In this document: positions 4,461 to 5,650 of the stretch, piece by piece | Position numbering within the stretch: the stretch's first letter is position 1 | How the letters are laid out: each line of letters starts with the position of its first letter | Origin: Gammaproteobacteria bacterium | Lineage (GTDB): Bacteria > Pseudomonadota > Gammaproteobacteria > Pseudomonadales > Oleiphilaceae | Assembly: GCA_029268325.1 (NCBI GenBank) | Contig: JAJUGC010000168.1 | Coordinates: 1 to 5,650, forward strand | Reading direction: 5' to 3' | DNA length: 5,650 nucleotides | Translations under genes and position numbers: made by a program | Notes under the pieces: model-generated | Seen by the model: the letters and a program-made list of their open reading frames with translations, nothing else | What the model was told of the DNA's origin: nothing | Databases searched by the model: none

Positions 4461-5650
4461 TCAGGAAAGAGTACGTGCGACTTTGATCCGATCGAACACT
4501 TCGATCTTGTCGCCAACTTTCACGTCGTAGTTCTTCACTCCGATACCACATTCCATACCGGCACGGACTTCGTTCACGTCATCCTTAAAGCGACGCAGGG
4601 ATTCCAGTTCGCCTTCGAAGATCACCACGTTGTCCCGCAGAACACGAATCGGCTTGTTCCGCTGGACCACGCCTTCCTGCACCATACAGCCGGCCACCTG
4701 GCCAAACTTGGGTGAGCGGAAGGTATCCCGCACTTCGGCAATCCCGATGATCTCTTCCTTGTACTCCGGCGCCAGCATACCCGTCAGGGCCTGCTTCACA
4801 TCTTCAATGATGTGATAGATGACGCTGTAGTAACGCAGGTCCAGGCCTTCCCGTTCTACGATCCGGCGTGCGGTCGCATCGGCACGGACGTTAAAGCCAA
4901 TAATCACCGCGTTGGTGGCCAGGGCCAGGTTGACGTCGGTTTCAGTAATACCACCCACACCGCCGGCAACGATTTTCACCTGAACCTCTTCGTTGCCCAG
5001 ATCCGTCAGGGAAGTGGTCAGAGCCTCCAGGGTACCGCGCACGTCGGTCTTGAGGACGATATTGAGCACCCGGGCCTCGTCCTTGCCCATGTTCTGGAAC
5101 AGGTTCTCCAGGTTGGCTGCCTGCTGACGCTGCAAACGCACGTCCCGGTACTTGCCTTGGCGGAACAGGGCCACTTCCCGCGCCTTTCGCTCGTTCGGAA
5201 CCACGGTGAACTCTTCGCCGGCTTCCGGGGTGCCATCCAGGCCAAGGATTTCCACCGGGATAGAGGGGCCGGCCTCCTTCACCTTGGAACCATTTTCGTC
5301 GAGCATGGCCCGCACCTTGCCGTAGGTGGTGCCCGCGAGCACTACATCGCCCACCCGCAGGGTACCGTTCTGCACCAGGACGGTAGCCACCGAGCCCCGA
5401 CCCTTGTCCAGGCTGGACTCGATCACCACACCCTTGGCCGGTGCGGAAGCAACGGCCTTCAGCTCCAGCAGTTCTGCCTGCAGCAGCACGGCTTCCAGGA
5501 GGTCATCGATTCCCTGTCCGGTATGGGCAGAAACGTTCACGAACTGGGTGTCGCCACCCCAGTCATCCGGCAGCACGTCAATATTGGCCAGTTCGGTTTT
5601 CACCCGCTCGGGATCGGCCTCTGGCTTATCGATCTTGTTGACCGCTACCA
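4461..5650 (-). CDS. infB: Translation initiation factor IF2, C-terminal part (5' end outside window)
   Basis: IF2 is the GTPase that places fMet-tRNA on the 30S subunit and promotes 50S joining. The reading frame is open to the right edge (first full codon 5648-5646), giving 395 visible residues; a GTG within it at 5603 is an internal Val, not a start. The visible part opens in the G domain at VAVNKIDKPEADPERV, containing the guanine-specificity motif NKID (5639-5628), then the G5 motif SAHTG (5531-5517). Next come the beta-barrel domain II (GVVIESSLDKGRG), the linker and domain III (NIVLKTDVRGTLEAL, GGVGGITETD, NVRADATAR), and C-terminal domain C2 with AGCMV, LRDNVVIFEGELESLRRFK and ECGIG, which bind fMet-tRNA. 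It ends in ARTLS, like the E. coli RTIA end. The N-terminal extension, the P-loop and switch regions lie outside the window. Confidence 0.98.
   Translation of the reverse strand, partial: VAVNKIDKPEADPERVKTELANIDVLPDDWGGDTQFVNVSAHTGQGIDDLLEAVLLQAELLELKAVASAPAKGVVIESSLDKGRGSVATVLVQNGTLRVGDVVLAGTTYGKVRAMLDENGSKVKEAGPSIPVEILGLDGTPEAGEEFTVVPNERKAREVALFRQGKYRDVRLQRQQAANLENLFQNMGKDEARVLNIVLKTDVRGTLEALTTSLTDLGNEEVQVKIVAGGVGGITETDVNLALATNAVIIGFNVRADATARRIVEREGLDLRYYSVIYHIIEDVKQALTGMLAPEYKEEIIGIAEVRDTFRSPKFGQVAGCMVQEGVVQRNKPIRVLRDNVVIFEGELESLRRFKDDVNEVRAGMECGIGVKNYDVKVGDKIEVFDRIKVARTLS

Noticed and set aside
4416..4715. Plus-strand frame starting in the infB-rbfA stem-loop
   Set aside because: Codon-aligned antisense to infB; the start lies in the inverted repeat and has no ribosome binding site.
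5601..5603. GTG as a start codon for a shortened IF2-like protein
   Set aside because: The frame stays open upstream and continues the conserved G-domain sequence VAVNKIDKPEADPERV, so this GTG is an internal valine.
1..5650. Mobile element, CRISPR array, tRNA or defence system
   Set aside because: Every stretch is accounted for by conserved housekeeping genes and short spacers; I saw no transposase, regularly spaced repeats, cloverleaf or foreign-looking composition.

Overview
The window is almost entirely a conserved bacterial translation and RNA-metabolism operon, read on the minus strand. In transcription order (right to left) it holds the 3' part of infB (translation initiation factor IF2), then rbfA (30S maturation factor), truB (tRNA pseudouridine-55 synthase), rpsO (ribosomal protein S15) and pnp (polynucleotide phosphorylase). 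Beyond pnp, running off the left edge on the same strand, are the first 26 codons of a separately transcribed lipoprotein gene that I cannot identify further.

Gene order and protein sequences point to a gammaproteobacterium. The five proteins align residue for residue, with few gaps, to the E. coli proteins as I remember them, and the order matches the distal half of the classical rimP-nusA-infB-rbfA-truB-rpsO-pnp operon. The moderately high GC content and the absence of the enteric nlpI gene right after pnp suggest a marine, non-enteric lineage (Cellvibrionales, Alteromonadales or Oceanospirillales-like). That placement is a guess from composition and style, not a proof.

Layout: 1-78 lipoprotein N-terminus; 79-306 spacer with an AT-rich upstream region and a possible promoter; 307-342 strong intrinsic terminator closing the operon; 366-2483 pnp, with a GTG start; 2484-2635 spacer with an intrinsic terminator behind rpsO, a small leader hairpin and a further hairpin wrapped around the pnp start codon; 2636-2905 rpsO; 2906-3018 rpsO leader with two consecutive hairpins, the second abutting the ribosome binding site; 3019-3960 truB, overlapping rbfA by 4 bases (ATGA); 3957-4361 rbfA; 4362-4460 spacer dominated by a 12-bp stem-loop; 4461-5650 infB, cut by the right edge in the GTPase domain.

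The genes link initiation (IF2), small-subunit assembly (RbfA, S15), tRNA modification (TruB) and RNA turnover (PNPase). The coding content is ordinary and I found no undescribed system. The parts worth a second look are the three non-coding junctions (infB-rbfA, the rpsO leader and rpsO-pnp), where hairpins suggest post-transcriptional control or attenuation, plus the unidentified lipoprotein. All long plus-strand reading frames are codon-aligned antisense shadows of these genes.
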